Shown one piece after another: positions 43,168 to 52,995 of a stretch of 64,000 nt of DNA (positions within the stretch are counted from its first letter, which is position 1; the number at the start of each line of letters is the position of its first letter). Origin of the DNA: Streptomyces chumphonensis (GTDB lineage Bacteria; Actinomycetota; Actinomycetes; Streptomycetales; Streptomycetaceae); NCBI RefSeq assembly GCF_014779715.1, contig NZ_JACXYU010000008.1, positions 124,001 to 188,000 on the forward strand, given 5' to 3'. A program made the position numbers and the translations under genes. The notes under the pieces were generated by a model that did no database searches, was not told the origin of the DNA, and worked only from the letters and a program-made list of their open reading frames with translations.

Positions 43168-43902
43168 ATGAACGCAGTCCCGCGCCGCTTCGCCGCCGCT
43201 GCCGCCCTCGCCTCCGCCGCCGTCCTCGCCGCGGCGGGCCCGGCCCTCGCCCACGTCACCGTCGACCCCCAGTCCGCGCCCGGGGGCGGCTACGCCACCG
43301 TCAACTTCAAGGTGCCCAACGAACGCGACGACGCCTCGACCGTGAAGCTGGAGGTCACCCTGCCGACGGACCACCCGCTCGCCTCGGTGATGCCGGAGCC
43401 CGTGCCGGGCTGGAAGGTCACGGTGGAGGACGGCAAGCTCGAGAAGCCGATCGAGATGCACGGCGAGGAGATCGACGAGGCGCCCAGCAAGATCACCTGG
43501 ACGGCGGACGGCGACGGCATCGCGCCCGGCACCTTCCAGCGGTTCCCCGTCTCCGTCGGCCGCCTGCCGGAGGACGCCGACCGGCTCGTCTTCAAGGCCG
43601 TCCAGACCTACGACAGCGACGAGGTCGTGCGCTGGATCGAGGTACCGGAGGAGGGCGGCGAGGCGCCCGACAGCCCGGCGCCCGTCCTGAAGCTCACCGC
43701 GTCCGAGGACGGTCACCACGGCGGCGGCTCCGACGGGTCGTCGGACGCCGACGACGCCGAACCGGCCGCGGAGACGTCGGCCGCCGACGACGGGGGCGAC
43801 GGGACGGACTCCACCGCGCGCGTCCTCGCCGTCGTCGGCATCGTCGTCGGCGTCGGCGGCCTCGCGTACGGCGCGTTCGCCGGGCGCCGCCGCAACGCCT
43901 GA
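43168..43902 (+). CDS. YcnI-like (DUF1775) copper-binding surface protein
   Basis: A 244-residue exported protein with a signal peptide cleaved after PALA. The mature part starts HVTVDPQSAPGGGYATVNF, and that first histidine is the copper ligand of YcnI proteins. The DUF1775 domain spans about residues 30-165 (PGTFQRFPVSVGRLP). An acidic His/Ser linker and a C-terminal span (VLAVVGIVVGVGGLAYGAF) with RRR anchor it. The ATG at 43168 is preceded by TTG in frame and GGAG further up. It heads the copper-delivery cluster. Confidence 0.92.
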   Translation: MNAVPRRFAAAAALASAAVLAAAGPALAHVTVDPQSAPGGGYATVNFKVPNERDDASTVKLEVTLPTDHPLASVMPEPVPGWKVTVEDGKLEKPIEMHGEEIDEAPSKITWTADGDGIAPGTFQRFPVSVGRLPEDADRLVFKAVQTYDSDEVVRWIEVPEEGGEAPDSPAPVLKLTASEDGHHGGGSDGSSDADDAEPAAETSAADDGGDGTDSTARVLAVVGIVVGVGGLAYGAFAGRRRNA

Positions 43903-43927
43903 CGGACCGTACGCCCCCGGGGCGGCT

Positions 43928-43957
43928 CCGGTCCGGCCCGGCGACGGGCCGGACCGG
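43928..43957. terminator. Hairpin between YcnI and Sco genes
   Basis: Perfect 13-bp stem CCGGTCCGGCCCG and complement with loop GCGA, 26 bases after the YcnI stop and 71 bases before the Sco start. Could lower read-through inside the cluster. Confidence 0.55.
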
Positions 43958-44028
43958 GGCGCCCGCCCCGTCCCGCAGCACCGCACCTCCCCGGCCCACC
44001 GGCCGGGGGACGACCCGAGGAACATCCC

Positions 44029-44721
44029 ATGCACAGCAGCTCCACCCCTTCGCGCCGAGGACGCCACCGCCGCGCCGGCGTCGCGCTCGGCACCGCCGTC
44101 GTCCTGGCTCTCGGCCTCGCCGCCTGCGGCGGCTCGGACGGCGACGCCGGCGAGGACCGGTCCGTCGCCGAGGTGTCCGGCGCCGCCGACACCGAGCAGG
44201 GCACCGTGCTCAGCAAGCCCTTCGACAAGCCCGACCTCGTCCTCACCGACACCGGCGGCGAGGAGTACAGCCTGGTCGAGGAGACGGCGGGCAAGCCCAC
44301 CCTCATCTACTTCGGCTACACCAACTGCCCCGACGTGTGCCCGCTGACCATGGGCAACATCGCCGTCGCCGAGTCCCAGCTCGACGCGGAGCAGCGGGAG
44401 GACCTCCAGGTCGTCTTCGTGACCACCGACCCCGAGCGGGACACCCCCGAGGAACTCGGGTCCTGGCTGAAGGGCGTGGCGCCCGGAGCCGTCGGCCTCA
44501 CCGGCGACTTCGCCACCATCCAGGCCGGTGCGCGCAGCCTCGGCATCAGCATCGAACCGTCGACCGTGAACGAGGACGGCGAGGTCGAGTCCATGCACGG
44601 CTCGCAGGTCCTCTACTTCTCCCCCGAGGACGACAGGGCCCGGGTCCTCTACACCGAGGACGTGCCGCTGGAGACCTACGAGAAGGACCTGCCCCAGCTC
44701 GCCGAGGGGAAGCTGCCGTGA
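44029..44721 (+). CDS. sco: SCO1/SenC copper chaperone lipoprotein
   Basis: A 230-residue lipoprotein (lipobox LGLAAC) with a thioredoxin fold. The copper motif CPDVC is at about residues 99-103 (YFGYTNCPDVCPLTMG) and the distal histidine is in SMHGSQVLYF. In Streptomyces lividans the matching Sco protein delivers copper to cytochrome oxidase and the oxidase GlxA. The ATG at 44029 lies 127 bases after YcnI. The stop overlaps the start of the PCuAC gene (GTGA). Confidence 0.94.
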   Translation: MHSSSTPSRRGRHRRAGVALGTAVVLALGLAACGGSDGDAGEDRSVAEVSGAADTEQGTVLSKPFDKPDLVLTDTGGEEYSLVEETAGKPTLIYFGYTNCPDVCPLTMGNIAVAESQLDAEQREDLQVVFVTTDPERDTPEELGSWLKGVAPGAVGLTGDFATIQAGARSLGISIEPSTVNEDGEVESMHGSQVLYFSPEDDRARVLYTEDVPLETYEKDLPQLAEGKLP

Positions 44722-45263
44722 CCCGGGCGAAGCGTCTCCGCACGCCGACGGCCGCCGCGCTCGCCCTCGCCGGCTCGTTCGTCCTCTCCGCGTGCGGGTC
44801 CTCGGGGCCCGCGCCGAGTGCGGTCGAGGGCAGCGCGTACATGCCCGTCCCCGTCACCGGGAAGCTCGCCGCCGGGTACCTCACGCTCACCAACGACGGT
44901 GACGAGGCGGACGCGCTGACGTCCGTGACCAGCGACCTCTCCGACGACATCACGCTCCACCGCACCGTCGACAACACGATGAAGCGCGTGGAATCCCTCA
45001 CCGTCCCGGCCGACGGGCGGCTCGAACTGAGCAGGGGCGGCAACCACCTGATGTTCGCGGACCTCGAGCGCAAGCCGAGTGAGGGCGACACCGTGACCGT
45101 GACACTGCACTTCGAGACGTCCGACCCCCTCACGCTGGACGTGCCGGTGAAGGCCGCCACCTACCGTCCGGCCTCCGAGGAGAGCGGCTCCGGCGACACG
45201 GGAGCGGCCCCCGAGGACCACGGAGACCACGAGGACCACGGAGACCACGGAGACCACCAGTGA
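44718..45263 (+). CDS. ecuC: PCu(A)C-type copper chaperone lipoprotein with His-rich tail
   Basis: A 181-residue lipoprotein (lipobox VLSACG). The copper site HRTVDNTMKRVESL, with a later GGNHLMF, fits the H-x(n)-M, H-x-M pattern of PCu(A)C proteins, which pass Cu(I) to Sco. ECuC of S. lividans is the counterpart. The last 20 residues are a DHGDHEDHG-type metal-binding tail encoded by a near-perfect tandem repeat. Translationally coupled to Sco by a four-base overlap. Confidence 0.92.
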   Translation: MTRAKRLRTPTAAALALAGSFVLSACGSSGPAPSAVEGSAYMPVPVTGKLAAGYLTLTNDGDEADALTSVTSDLSDDITLHRTVDNTMKRVESLTVPADGRLELSRGGNHLMFADLERKPSEGDTVTVTLHFETSDPLTLDVPVKAATYRPASEESGSGDTGAAPEDHGDHEDHGDHGDHQ

Positions 45264-45276
45264 GGTCCTGCCGACG

Positions 45277-47262
45277 ATGACCACCGCCCTCCCGCCGCGT
45301 CGGCGTCCCGCCGCGCACCGGCGCCTGCTGCTCGGCCTCGCGCTCGCCTGCGCCACCCTGCTCGCGTCGCTGGCCTGGGCCGCTCCGGCGGCTGCCCACG
45401 CCTCGCTGGTCGGCACCGACCCGGCGGAGGGCTCGGTCCTCGACCGGGCACCCGAGGACGTCTCGCTGACCTTCTCCGAGGACGTCGCCCTCTCCGGCGA
45501 CGGCGTGCGGGTCCTGGACCCCAACGGGGACCGGGCGGACAGCGGCCGGGTGACCGAGTCGGCGCCGCGCACGTTCGACGTGGACCTGACCCCCGGCATC
45601 CCCGACGGCACCTACACGGTGGCCTGGCAGGCCGTCTCGGCCGACAGCCACCCCATCGCCGGGGCGTTCACCTTCTCCATCGGCGCGCCGTCGGAGACGA
45701 GCGTCAGCCTGGCGCAGCGGCAGCCCGGCACCGGGCCGGTGGGACTGCTCTACGACATCGCCCGCTACGCGGCCTACGCGGGCTTCGTGCTGCTCGTCGG
45801 CGGCGTCGCGTTCGTGCTGACGTGCTGGCCCGGCGGGACGGGTGCCCAGCCCGTACGCCGGGTCGTCGTCACCGGCTGGGTGACGCTGCTGCTGGCCACA
45901 CTCGCCCTGCTCCTGCTGCGGGCCCCGTACACCACGGGGGGCGGCCTCACGGACGTCCTCGACCTCGGCGGCGTCCGCGCCGTGCTGGACACGAAGACGG
46001 GCGCGGCCCTCGTCTCCCGGCTGCTCCTGCTGGGGGCCGCGTCGCTGTTCGTCGCCGTCCTGTTCGGGTCGTACGCCCGGCTGCGCACCGTCTCCGAGGA
46101 GCCGGCGCGGGAAGAGCGGGAGGAGGAGCGGGAGGAGCGGACGGCACGGGAGGCCCAGGCCGAGAAGGACCGGCGGGACCTGCGGTACGGGCTCGCCCTC
46201 GGCGGCGGCGTGGTCGCGGTCGGGCTGGCGGCGACGTGGGCGCTGTCCGAGCACGCCTCCACCGGCATCCAGACGGGCGTCGCGATCCCCGTGGACATCG
46301 TGCACCTGCTGTGCGTCGCCGCGTGGCTGGGCGGACTGGCCGCGCTCGCCGCGACGCTGCGGTGGGGCCCGCCGGTGCCCCGCGCGGCGGTGGCGGCCTT
46401 CTCCCGGCTGGCGTTCGCGAGCGTCGTGCTGCTCGTCGTGACGGGGCTGTACCAGTCGTGGCGGCAGGTCGGCGGCTGGTCGGCGCTGACGTCCACCGAC
46501 TACGGACGGCTGCTGCTGGTGAAGGTGCTGCTCGTCGCCGTCCTGGTGGGCGTGGCGGCCGGTTCCCGGCGCTGGACGGCCCGGCTCGGCGACGCCCCGC
46601 CCGAACCGGCGGACGAGGCCGGTGCCGAGGCCGGTGCCGAGGCCGGTGCCGAGGCGACGGCCCGGGACGGGGGACCGCCGCCCGACGCCGTCTCCCCCGA
46701 GCGGGCCGCGCAACTCGCCCGGCAGCGCGCGGCCGTGGCGACCGCACGCCGCAGGCGCGCGAGGGACGCCGACCCGCCCCGCGCCGCGCTGCGCCGCTCC
46801 GTGCTGGCCGAGGCAGGGATCGCCGTCGTGCTGCTGGCCGTCACCACCGGGCTGACCGGGACGGAACCGGCCCGCACGGCCGCCGGGGGCACCGCGCCCG
46901 GCGCGGCCGGGTCCGTCGCGGTGAGCGTCCCGTTCGACACGGGCGGCCCCGACGGCGCGGGGACGGCGGAGGTGCGGCTGGACCCGGGCGGCCCCGGGGA
47001 GAACACACTGACCGTCGACACGGACGTGTCGGCGGTGGAGGTGCGCGTCGCGCTGACGCTGCCCTCCCGGGACATCGGCCCGCTCACCGTCACGCCGGAG
47101 GCGTCCGACGGCACCGGACTGCGCTGGTCGGCGCCGGACGTCCAGGTGCCCGTCGAGGGCGAGTGGGAGATAGCCGTCACCGTCCGCACCTCGGACGTCG
47201 ACCAGGTGACCGAGAAGAAGACCGTCACGATCGGCCGAAGCGACACTCATGACCACACGTAA
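45277..47262 (+). CDS. CopC-CopD fusion copper protein
   Basis: A 661-residue membrane protein. Its signal peptide ends AAPAAAH, and the mature start HASLVGTDPAEGS carries the N-terminal copper ligand of CopC (domain to about 125, DSHPIAGAFTF). The CopD membrane part has about eight spans to residue 425. A further span and a C-terminal extracytoplasmic beta domain of FixH/YtkA type follow (EVRVALTLPSRDIGPL). An in-frame 12-bp repeat near 46620 encodes AGAEAGAEAGAEA. It imports or partitions copper at the membrane. Overlaps the DyP gene by 14 bases. Confidence 0.92.
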   Translation: MTTALPPRRRPAAHRRLLLGLALACATLLASLAWAAPAAAHASLVGTDPAEGSVLDRAPEDVSLTFSEDVALSGDGVRVLDPNGDRADSGRVTESAPRTFDVDLTPGIPDGTYTVAWQAVSADSHPIAGAFTFSIGAPSETSVSLAQRQPGTGPVGLLYDIARYAAYAGFVLLVGGVAFVLTCWPGGTGAQPVRRVVVTGWVTLLLATLALLLLRAPYTTGGGLTDVLDLGGVRAVLDTKTGAALVSRLLLLGAASLFVAVLFGSYARLRTVSEEPAREEREEEREERTAREAQAEKDRRDLRYGLALGGGVVAVGLAATWALSEHASTGIQTGVAIPVDIVHLLCVAAWLGGLAALAATLRWGPPVPRAAVAAFSRLAFASVVLLVVTGLYQSWRQVGGWSALTSTDYGRLLLVKVLLVAVLVGVAAGSRRWTARLGDAPPEPADEAGAEAGAEAGAEATARDGGPPPDAVSPERAAQLARQRAAVATARRRRARDADPPRAALRRSVLAEAGIAVVLLAVTTGLTGTEPARTAAGGTAPGAAGSVAVSVPFDTGGPDGAGTAEVRLDPGGPGENTLTVDTDVSAVEVRVALTLPSRDIGPLTVTPEASDGTGLRWSAPDVQVPVEGEWEIAVTVRTSDVDQVTEKKTVTIGRSDTHDHT

Positions 47263-48586
47263 CGACAGCACCCCCGAGAACCCCGAGAACCCCGAGAACC
47301 CCGAGACCTCCGAGAACCACGAGACCGGCCACACAGCCGGGCACGGCGGCCCGCACGTCACCCGGCGACGGCTCCTCGGGACGGCCGGGGCCGCCGGAGC
47401 GGCCGGTCTGGCCGTCGGCGCGGCGGGCGGCGCCCTCGGGCACGCGGCGACGCGGGAGGCGGCGCCGACGGCGCTGAGCAGCGTCGGCCGCGCGGCCTAC
47501 GCCTTCCACGGGCGCCGCCAGCCCGGCATCGTCGAGCCGTTGCAGGCGCACGGCCGGCTCGTCGCCTTCGACCTCGCGCCGGGGGCCGGTCGCCGTGAGG
47601 CGGCTGCCCTGCTGCGCCGCTGGTCGCGCGCGGCCGCCGAGCTGATGGCGGGCCGGACGCCCGAGGGGACGGGCACGGGGAGCGCGCTGGACGCCGGGCC
47701 CTCCGCGCTGACGGTCACCTTCGGCCTCGGGGCCTCCTTCTTCGACCGCACGGGCCTGGCCGACGCCCGGCCCGCCGCGCTCGCGCCGCTGCCGGAGTTC
47801 TCCGGCGACGCGCTGGACCGGCGGCGCTCGGACGGCGACCTGTGGGTGCAGATCGGTTCCGACGACGCCCTCGTGGCCTTCGACGCCCTGCGCGCCGTCG
47901 AGCGCGCGGCCGGTGACGCCGCCCGCGTCCGCTGGCAGATGGCGGGCTTCAACCGGACGCCCGGCGCGACCGCGGAGCCGCGCCCGCAGCGCAACCTCAT
48001 GGGCCAGGTCGACGGCACGAACAACCCCGTGCCGTCGGATCCCGACTTCGACGAGCGCGTCTTCGTCCCGCGCGAGGGCTCCGGCGACCGGCATCCGGCC
48101 TGGATGGCCGACGGCTCCTACGCCGTCGTCCGCCGCATCCGGATGCTGCTCGACGACTGGGACCGGGCTCCGCTCGCCGAGCAGGAGAGGGTCATCGGCC
48201 GCCGCCGGTCCGACGGCGCGCCCCTGTCCGGGGGCGGCGAGCGGACCCCGGTGGACCTGGAGAAGCGCACGGCCGACGGCACGCTCGCGATCGCGACCGA
48301 CGCCCATGTGCGGGTGTCGGCCCCGGAGACGAACGGCGGTGCCGCGATGCTGCGCCGCTCGTACTCGTACCACGACGGCCACGACGGGGACGGCGTCCCC
48401 GACGCGGGACTGCTGTTCGTCGCCTGGCAGGCGGACCCGGTGCGCGGCTTCGTGCCGGTGCAGCGCAAGCTGGACCGGGGGGACGCGCTGTCGGCGTTCG
48501 TGCGGCACGAGGCCAGCGCGCTGTTCGCCGTGCCGCCGGCCGCGCCGGAGGGCGGCTACGTCGCCCAGCCCCTCCTGGAGGGCTGA
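47249..48586 (+). CDS. dtpA: Tat-exported dye-decolourising haem peroxidase
   Basis: A 445-residue DyP-type peroxidase. The Tat signal is VTRRRLLGTAGAAGAAG at about residues 30-50, after an unusual ENPENPENPET-rich start encoded by a 9-bp repeat. The haem-site motif is GQVDGTNNP with the catalytic Asp; later come DAHVRVSAPETN with the probable proximal His, and the C-terminal RHEASALFAVPP. In S. lividans the matching DtpA works with Sco and ECuC in maturing the copper radical oxidase GlxA. The gene position at the end of the copper operon agrees. Confidence 0.92.
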   Translation: MTTRNDSTPENPENPENPETSENHETGHTAGHGGPHVTRRRLLGTAGAAGAAGLAVGAAGGALGHAATREAAPTALSSVGRAAYAFHGRRQPGIVEPLQAHGRLVAFDLAPGAGRREAAALLRRWSRAAAELMAGRTPEGTGTGSALDAGPSALTVTFGLGASFFDRTGLADARPAALAPLPEFSGDALDRRRSDGDLWVQIGSDDALVAFDALRAVERAAGDAARVRWQMAGFNRTPGATAEPRPQRNLMGQVDGTNNPVPSDPDFDERVFVPREGSGDRHPAWMADGSYAVVRRIRMLLDDWDRAPLAEQERVIGRRRSDGAPLSGGGERTPVDLEKRTADGTLAIATDAHVRVSAPETNGGAAMLRRSYSYHDGHDGDGVPDAGLLFVAWQADPVRGFVPVQRKLDRGDALSAFVRHEASALFAVPPAAPEGGYVAQPLLEG

Positions 48587-48662
48587 CGCGCGGCGCCGAC
48601 CGGCGCGCACGGCGGGTGAGACGGCGGCCCACGGGCGCGTCGGCTGCGCCTACTCTTGCGCC

Positions 48663-49592
48663 ATGTCACCTGCCAGCCGCTACACCTATCTGGGCCCCGA
48701 GGGAACCTTCACCGAGGCGGCGCTGCGCTCGCTCCCGGAAGCCGCGACCCGCGAGCTCGTCCCCATGGTCTCCGTGGCCACCGCGCTGGACGCGGTACGG
48801 GCCGGGGAGGCGGCCGGGGCGCTCGTCCCCATCGAGAACTCGGTGGAGGGCGGCGTCACGGCGACGCTGGACGAACTGGCGTCCGGCCGACCGCTGATGA
48901 TCTACCGGGAGGTGCTGCTGCCGATCGCGTTCGCGCTGCTGGTGCGGCCCGGTACCGGGCTGGAGTCGATCAAGACGGTCACCGGGCACCCGGTGGCCCA
49001 GCCGCAGGTGCGCAAGTGGCTCGCCGCGCACCTGCCGGAGGCCGGCTGGGAGTCGGCCGCGTCGAACGCCGACGGTGCCCGGCTGGTGCAGGAGGGCCGT
49101 TACGACGCCGCGTTCGCCGGTGAGTTCGCCGCCGCGACCTACGGCCTGGAGCCCCTCGTGCGGGACATCCACGACACGGAGAACGCCGTGACGCGGTTCG
49201 TGCTCGTGGGCCGCCCGGCCCGGCCGGCCGCCCCGACGGGCGCGGACAAGACGTCGGTGGTGATGTGGCTGCGCACGGACCACCCGGGTGCGCTGCTGGA
49301 AGTGCTGCACGAGTTCTCCTCGCGCGGCGTCAACATGATGCGCATCGAGTCGCGTCCCACCGGTGAGGGCATCGGCCGGTACTGCTTCTCGGTCGACTGC
49401 GAGGGCCACCTCCAGGACCGGCGGGTGGCGGACGTGCTGATGGGGCTGCGGCGGTCCTGCCGGGAGGTGCGTTTCCTCGGCTCCTACCCGCGCGCCGACG
49501 AGGTCCGGCCCACGCTGGAACCCGGCACGACGGACGGGGACTTCACGGCCGCCGCGGACTGGGTCCAGCGGTGCATGGACGGCCGGGGCTGA
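48663..49592 (+). CDS. pheA: Prephenate dehydratase
   Basis: Converts prephenate to phenylpyruvate in phenylalanine synthesis. This 309-residue cytoplasmic enzyme shows YLGPEGTFTEAAL, VPIENSVEGGV and the catalytic TRF in ENAVTRFVLVG. A C-terminal ACT domain for feedback control by phenylalanine follows (HPGALLEVLHEFSSRGVNMM, RIESRP). The ATG at 48663 gives the family start. A single gene, not fused to chorismate mutase, as usual in actinobacteria. Confidence 0.96.
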   Translation: MSPASRYTYLGPEGTFTEAALRSLPEAATRELVPMVSVATALDAVRAGEAAGALVPIENSVEGGVTATLDELASGRPLMIYREVLLPIAFALLVRPGTGLESIKTVTGHPVAQPQVRKWLAAHLPEAGWESAASNADGARLVQEGRYDAAFAGEFAAATYGLEPLVRDIHDTENAVTRFVLVGRPARPAAPTGADKTSVVMWLRTDHPGALLEVLHEFSSRGVNMMRIESRPTGEGIGRYCFSVDCEGHLQDRRVADVLMGLRRSCREVRFLGSYPRADEVRPTLEPGTTDGDFTAAADWVQRCMDGRG

Positions 49593-50055
49593 GTCGGGCC
49601 GCCGGAGCGCGGGAGTTATCCACAGGTCGGGGTGTCCTTCCTGTGCATAAGTCGACACCGGCGCCCGGCGACACGGGGGCGGTCGCCGCGTCACGCCGTC
49701 GAGCGGTCAAGACGACACCCGCCCTTCACCTGATGCAGTGAGGCACGTCACGCGGAAACCGCCCGCACGGGGAGGGGGCTCGGGTTTGCCCGGCGAATAG
49801 CCCGAATTGCCCGGGTAATTCGACACGGCCAGCCCCGTGATTCCGGCCCACAAACTCCATCCCCTCATTTCCACAAGCTGTTCGCGCACCCTGTGGATAT
49901 CCCCGAGGACCCCGCGTGACCTGTGGATAAGCCGTCACGGAAGCTTCACGCCCCACACCGGGGCCATGCGTTGCAAATCCATGGAAAACGGACGAAAAGT
50001 CGGCACGTTGGATATCGGTTGGGGGCCGCCGCCCCGGCGCCGGTAGCCTGGGGTG
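49593..50055. other. pheA-serS intergenic region with DnaA-box-like sequences
   Basis: 463 bases without a gene. It carries TTATCCACA at 49616-49624, TGTGGATAT at 49892-49900 and TGTGGATAA at 49922-49930; the first and last are perfect DnaA boxes. The region is lower in GC than its neighbours, with an AT-rich stretch at about 49790-50010, and must contain the serS promoter. Confidence 0.65.
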
Positions 50056-51333
50056 GTGATCGACCTTCGCCTGCTTCGTGAGGACCCGGACCGTGTGCGC
50101 GCCTCCCAGCGCGCCCGAGGAGAGGACGTCGGCCTCGTCGACGAACTCCTCGCCGCCGACGAGCGGCGCCGGTCCTCCAGCGTCCGCTTCGACGAACTGC
50201 GCTCCGAGCAGAAGCAGCTCGGCAAGCTCGTCCCCAAGGCCACCGGCGACGAGAAGGCCGAGCTGCTGCGCCGGGCCGGGGAGCTGTCCTCCGCCGTCAA
50301 GGCCGCCGACGCCGAGCAGAACGAGGCCGTCGCCCGGACGCAGGAGCTGCTGGGGCGGCTCGGCAACCTCGTCCACCCCGACGTCCCGGTCGGCGGCGAG
50401 GACGACTTCACCGTGCTGGAGACGATCGGCACCCCCCGCGACTTCGCGGCCGAGGGCTTCGAGCCGAAGGACCACCTCGACCTGGGCAGGCTGCTCGGCG
50501 CGATCGACGTGGAGCGCGGCGCGAAGGTCTCCGGCTCGCGCTTCTACTACCTCTCGGGCGTGGGCGCGCTGCTGGAGCTGGCTCTGGTCAACGCCGCCAT
50601 CGCGCAGGCCACGGCAGCCGGTTTCACCCCGATGCTGACGCCCGCCCTCGTCACCCCGCGCGCCATGGAGGGCACCGGCTTCCTCGGGCAGGCGGCCCAG
50701 GACGTCTACCACCTGGAGAAGGACGACCTCTACCTCGTCGGCACCTCCGAGGTCCCGCTCGCCGCCTACCACATGGACGAGATCGTGGACGCCGGGAAGC
50801 TGCCGCTGCGGTACGCGGGCTTCTCGCCCTGCTTCCGCCGCGAGGCCGGCACCTACGGCAAGGACACCCGGGGCATCTTCCGCGTCCACCAGTTCGACAA
50901 GGTGGAGATGTTCTCCTTCGTCGCCCCCGAGGAGGCCGAGGCGGAGCACGCGCGCCTGCTGGAGTGGGAGAAGCAGTGGCTGACCTCCCTCGAACTGCCC
51001 TTCCAGGTCATCGACGTCGCCACCGGCGACCTCGGCGCCTCCGCCTCGCGCAAGTTCGACTGCGAGGCGTGGATCCCCACCCAGGGCAAATACCGCGAGC
51101 TGACCTCCACGTCCAACTGCGACGAGTTCCAGGCCCGGCGCCTCGGCGTGCGGATGCGCGACGGCAAGCAGGTGCGCCCGCTGGCCACGCTGAACGGCAC
51201 CCTGTGCGCCGTCCCCCGGACCATCGTCGCGCTGCTGGAGAACCACCAGCGCCCGGACGGTTCGGTGCGTGTGCCGGAGGCGCTCCGCCCCTATCTGGGC
51301 GGGCGTGAGCTGCTGGAGCCCGTCGCCCCGTGA
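50056..51333 (+). CDS. serS: Seryl-tRNA synthetase
   Basis: A 425-residue class II synthetase that charges tRNA-Ser, including the UGA isoacceptor of this window. The N-terminal coiled coil (about 30-100) binds the long variable arm. Motif 2 is [19 protein letters not shown], motif 3 is [19 protein letters not shown], and the serine pocket lies in [14 protein letters not shown] chose the second of two tandem GTGs (50056), giving the family start MIDLRLLRE; 50053 is also possible. The stop overlaps the HAD gene start. Confidence 0.97.
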   Translation: MIDLRLLREDPDRVRASQRARGEDVGLVDELLAADERRRSSSVRFDELRSEQKQLGKLVPKATGDEKAELLRRAGELSSAVKAADAEQNEAVARTQELLGRLGNLVHPDVPVGGEDDFTVLETIGTPRDFAAEGFEPKDHLDLGRLLGAIDVERGAKVSGSRFYYLSGVGALLELALVNAAIAQATAAGFTPMLTPALVTPRAMEGTGFLGQAAQDVYHLEKDDLYLVGTSEVPLAAYHMDEIVDAGKLPLRYAGFSPCFRREAGTYGKDTRGIFRVHQFDKVEMFSFVAPEEAEAEHARLLEWEKQWLTSLELPFQVIDVATGDLGASASRKFDCEAWIPTQGKYRELTSTSNCDEFQARRLGVRMRDGKQVRPLATLNGTLCAVPRTIVALLENHQRPDGSVRVPEALRPYLGGRELLEPVAP

Positions 51334-52133
51334 GCTTCCCCTACGGGCTCGTGGCGACCGACCTCGACGGCACCCTGCTGCGCAGCGACGAGACCGTCTC
51401 CCCGCGCACCCGTGACGCCCTGGCCGCCGCCACGGCGGCCGGTGCCGCACACCTGGTGGTCACCGGCCGCTCCGTGCCCTGGACGCGCCACCTCCTCGAC
51501 GCCCTCGACTACCGGGGCCTCGCCGTGTGCGGGCAGGGCGGGCAGGTGTACCACGCGGGCGAGCACCGGCTGCTGACGTCCGTCACGCTCGACCGTCGGC
51601 TGGCCCGGCTCGCGGTGGAGCGCGTCGAGGCCGTGACCGGGCCGCTGCTGCTGGCCGCCGCACGGGACGGTCTGGACGGCGAGGTGCTGGCCACGGCCGG
51701 CTACCGCGTCCTGCCCGGGCCGCTGCCGGTCCGGGCCTGCCCGGACCGGGACGAGCTGTGGGCGGCGCCGCTGGCCAAGCTCTACCTCCAGCACCCCGAG
51801 CTCTCCGACGACGCCCTGGCCAAGGCGGCCCGGGAGGCGGCCGGGGCGCTCGTCGGCGTCACCGTGGCCGGGCCCGACCTCGTCGAGCTGCTGCCGCCGG
51901 GGCTGTCGAAGGCCACCGGCCTGTCGCTGGCCGCCCGGCGGCTCGGCGTCCGGGCCGCCGGGACGATCGCCTTCGGCGACATGCCGAACGACGTGCCCAT
52001 GCTCCGCTGGGCCGGCTACGGCGTGGCCATGGCGGACGCCCACCCCGACCTGCGGGACGTCGCCGACGAGGTCACCGCGTCCCACGACGACGACGGCGTC
52101 GCCCGCGTGCTGGAACGCCTGCTCGCGCTCTGA
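51330..52133 (+). CDS. HAD-family (Cof type) phosphatase
   Basis: A 267-residue haloacid dehalogenase phosphatase. Motif I is [13 protein letters not shown], motif II is the serine/threonine of VVTGRS, motif III includes the lysine of [10 protein letters not shown], and motif IV is [12 protein letters not shown]. The C2-type cap lies between about 85 and 185. Substrates of this group are usually sugar phosphates or nucleotides and cannot be told here. Four-base GTGA overlap with serS couples their translation, a conserved Streptomyces pairing. Confidence 0.93.
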   Translation: MSFPYGLVATDLDGTLLRSDETVSPRTRDALAAATAAGAAHLVVTGRSVPWTRHLLDALDYRGLAVCGQGGQVYHAGEHRLLTSVTLDRRLARLAVERVEAVTGPLLLAAARDGLDGEVLATAGYRVLPGPLPVRACPDRDELWAAPLAKLYLQHPELSDDALAKAAREAAGALVGVTVAGPDLVELLPPGLSKATGLSLAARRLGVRAAGTIAFGDMPNDVPMLRWAGYGVAMADAHPDLRDVADEVTASHDDDGVARVLERLLAL

Positions 52134-52166
52134 GGTTCCCCGGCTCCCTGACGCTACGCTCACGCC

Positions 52167-52922
52167 ATGACGCGGACAGTGGTGATCAGCGGAGGCGGTA
52201 GCGGCATCGGGCTCGCGACGGCGCGGTGCTTCGCCGCGGAGGGCGACCAGGTCGTCCTGGCCGGGCGGCGCCCGGACGTCCTGGACGAGGCGGTGCGGCG
52301 GGTCCCGGGCGCCCTCGCCGTCCCGGCCGACCTGGCCACGGCGGCGGGCGCGCGGCAGGTGGCCCGGGTCGTGGCGGCGGAGTTCGGCGCGGTGGACGTG
52401 CTCGTGCACAGCGCGGGCGGGAACGGCGGCCGAGAGCCGGAGCCGGCGGACCTGGACCGCACGGACCCGGTGGCCGGCGCCGAGCACGACTGGACGCTGA
52501 ACTTCCGGCTCAACGCGCTGACCGCCGTGCTGCTCACCGAGGCCCTGCGGTCCCGGCTGGCCTCCCCCGGCGGCCGGGTGCTGTTCCTGTCCTCCATCGC
52601 CGCCTACCGGGGCTCCGGCTCGGCCGCCTACGCGGCGAGCAAGGCGGCGCTGCACCCCTACGCCTTCGACCTGGCCCGCACCCTCGGCCCGCGCGGCGTG
52701 ACGGTCAACGTGGTGGCGCCCGGGTACGTCGAGTCCACCGAGTTCTTCGGCGAGGGCCTGTCACCCGAGCGGCACGAACACCTCGTCGCGGAGACGTTCA
52801 CCGGGCGGCCCGGGACGCCCGGTGACGTCGCGGAGACGCTGCACTGGCTCGCCTCGCACTCGGCCGGGCACATCACCGGGCAGGTCGTCCAGGTGAACGG
52901 CGGGGCGCGGCTCGGGCTCTGA
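52167..52922 (+). CDS. Short-chain dehydrogenase/reductase
   Basis: A 251-residue SDR oxidoreductase with the cofactor motif ISGGGSGIGLATA, HSAGG in place of NNAG, the catalytic serine in FLSSIAAYRG and Y-x-x-x-K in YAASKAAL. The NADP-type Arg pair LAGRRPD follows strand 2. Substrate unknown; the C-terminal GQVVQVNGG fits FabG-like reductases. It starts 33 bases after the HAD gene and is probably in the serS transcript. Confidence 0.92.
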   Translation: MTRTVVISGGGSGIGLATARCFAAEGDQVVLAGRRPDVLDEAVRRVPGALAVPADLATAAGARQVARVVAAEFGAVDVLVHSAGGNGGREPEPADLDRTDPVAGAEHDWTLNFRLNALTAVLLTEALRSRLASPGGRVLFLSSIAAYRGSGSAAYAASKAALHPYAFDLARTLGPRGVTVNVVAPGYVESTEFFGEGLSPERHEHLVAETFTGRPGTPGDVAETLHWLASHSAGHITGQVVQVNGGARLGL

Positions 52923-52995
52923 GGGCGCCTCGGACGTCCCCGGGCCGCCTCCCGCGTCCCCGGGGGCCGCCCCGACCCGCGCCTCCGGCGCGGCG

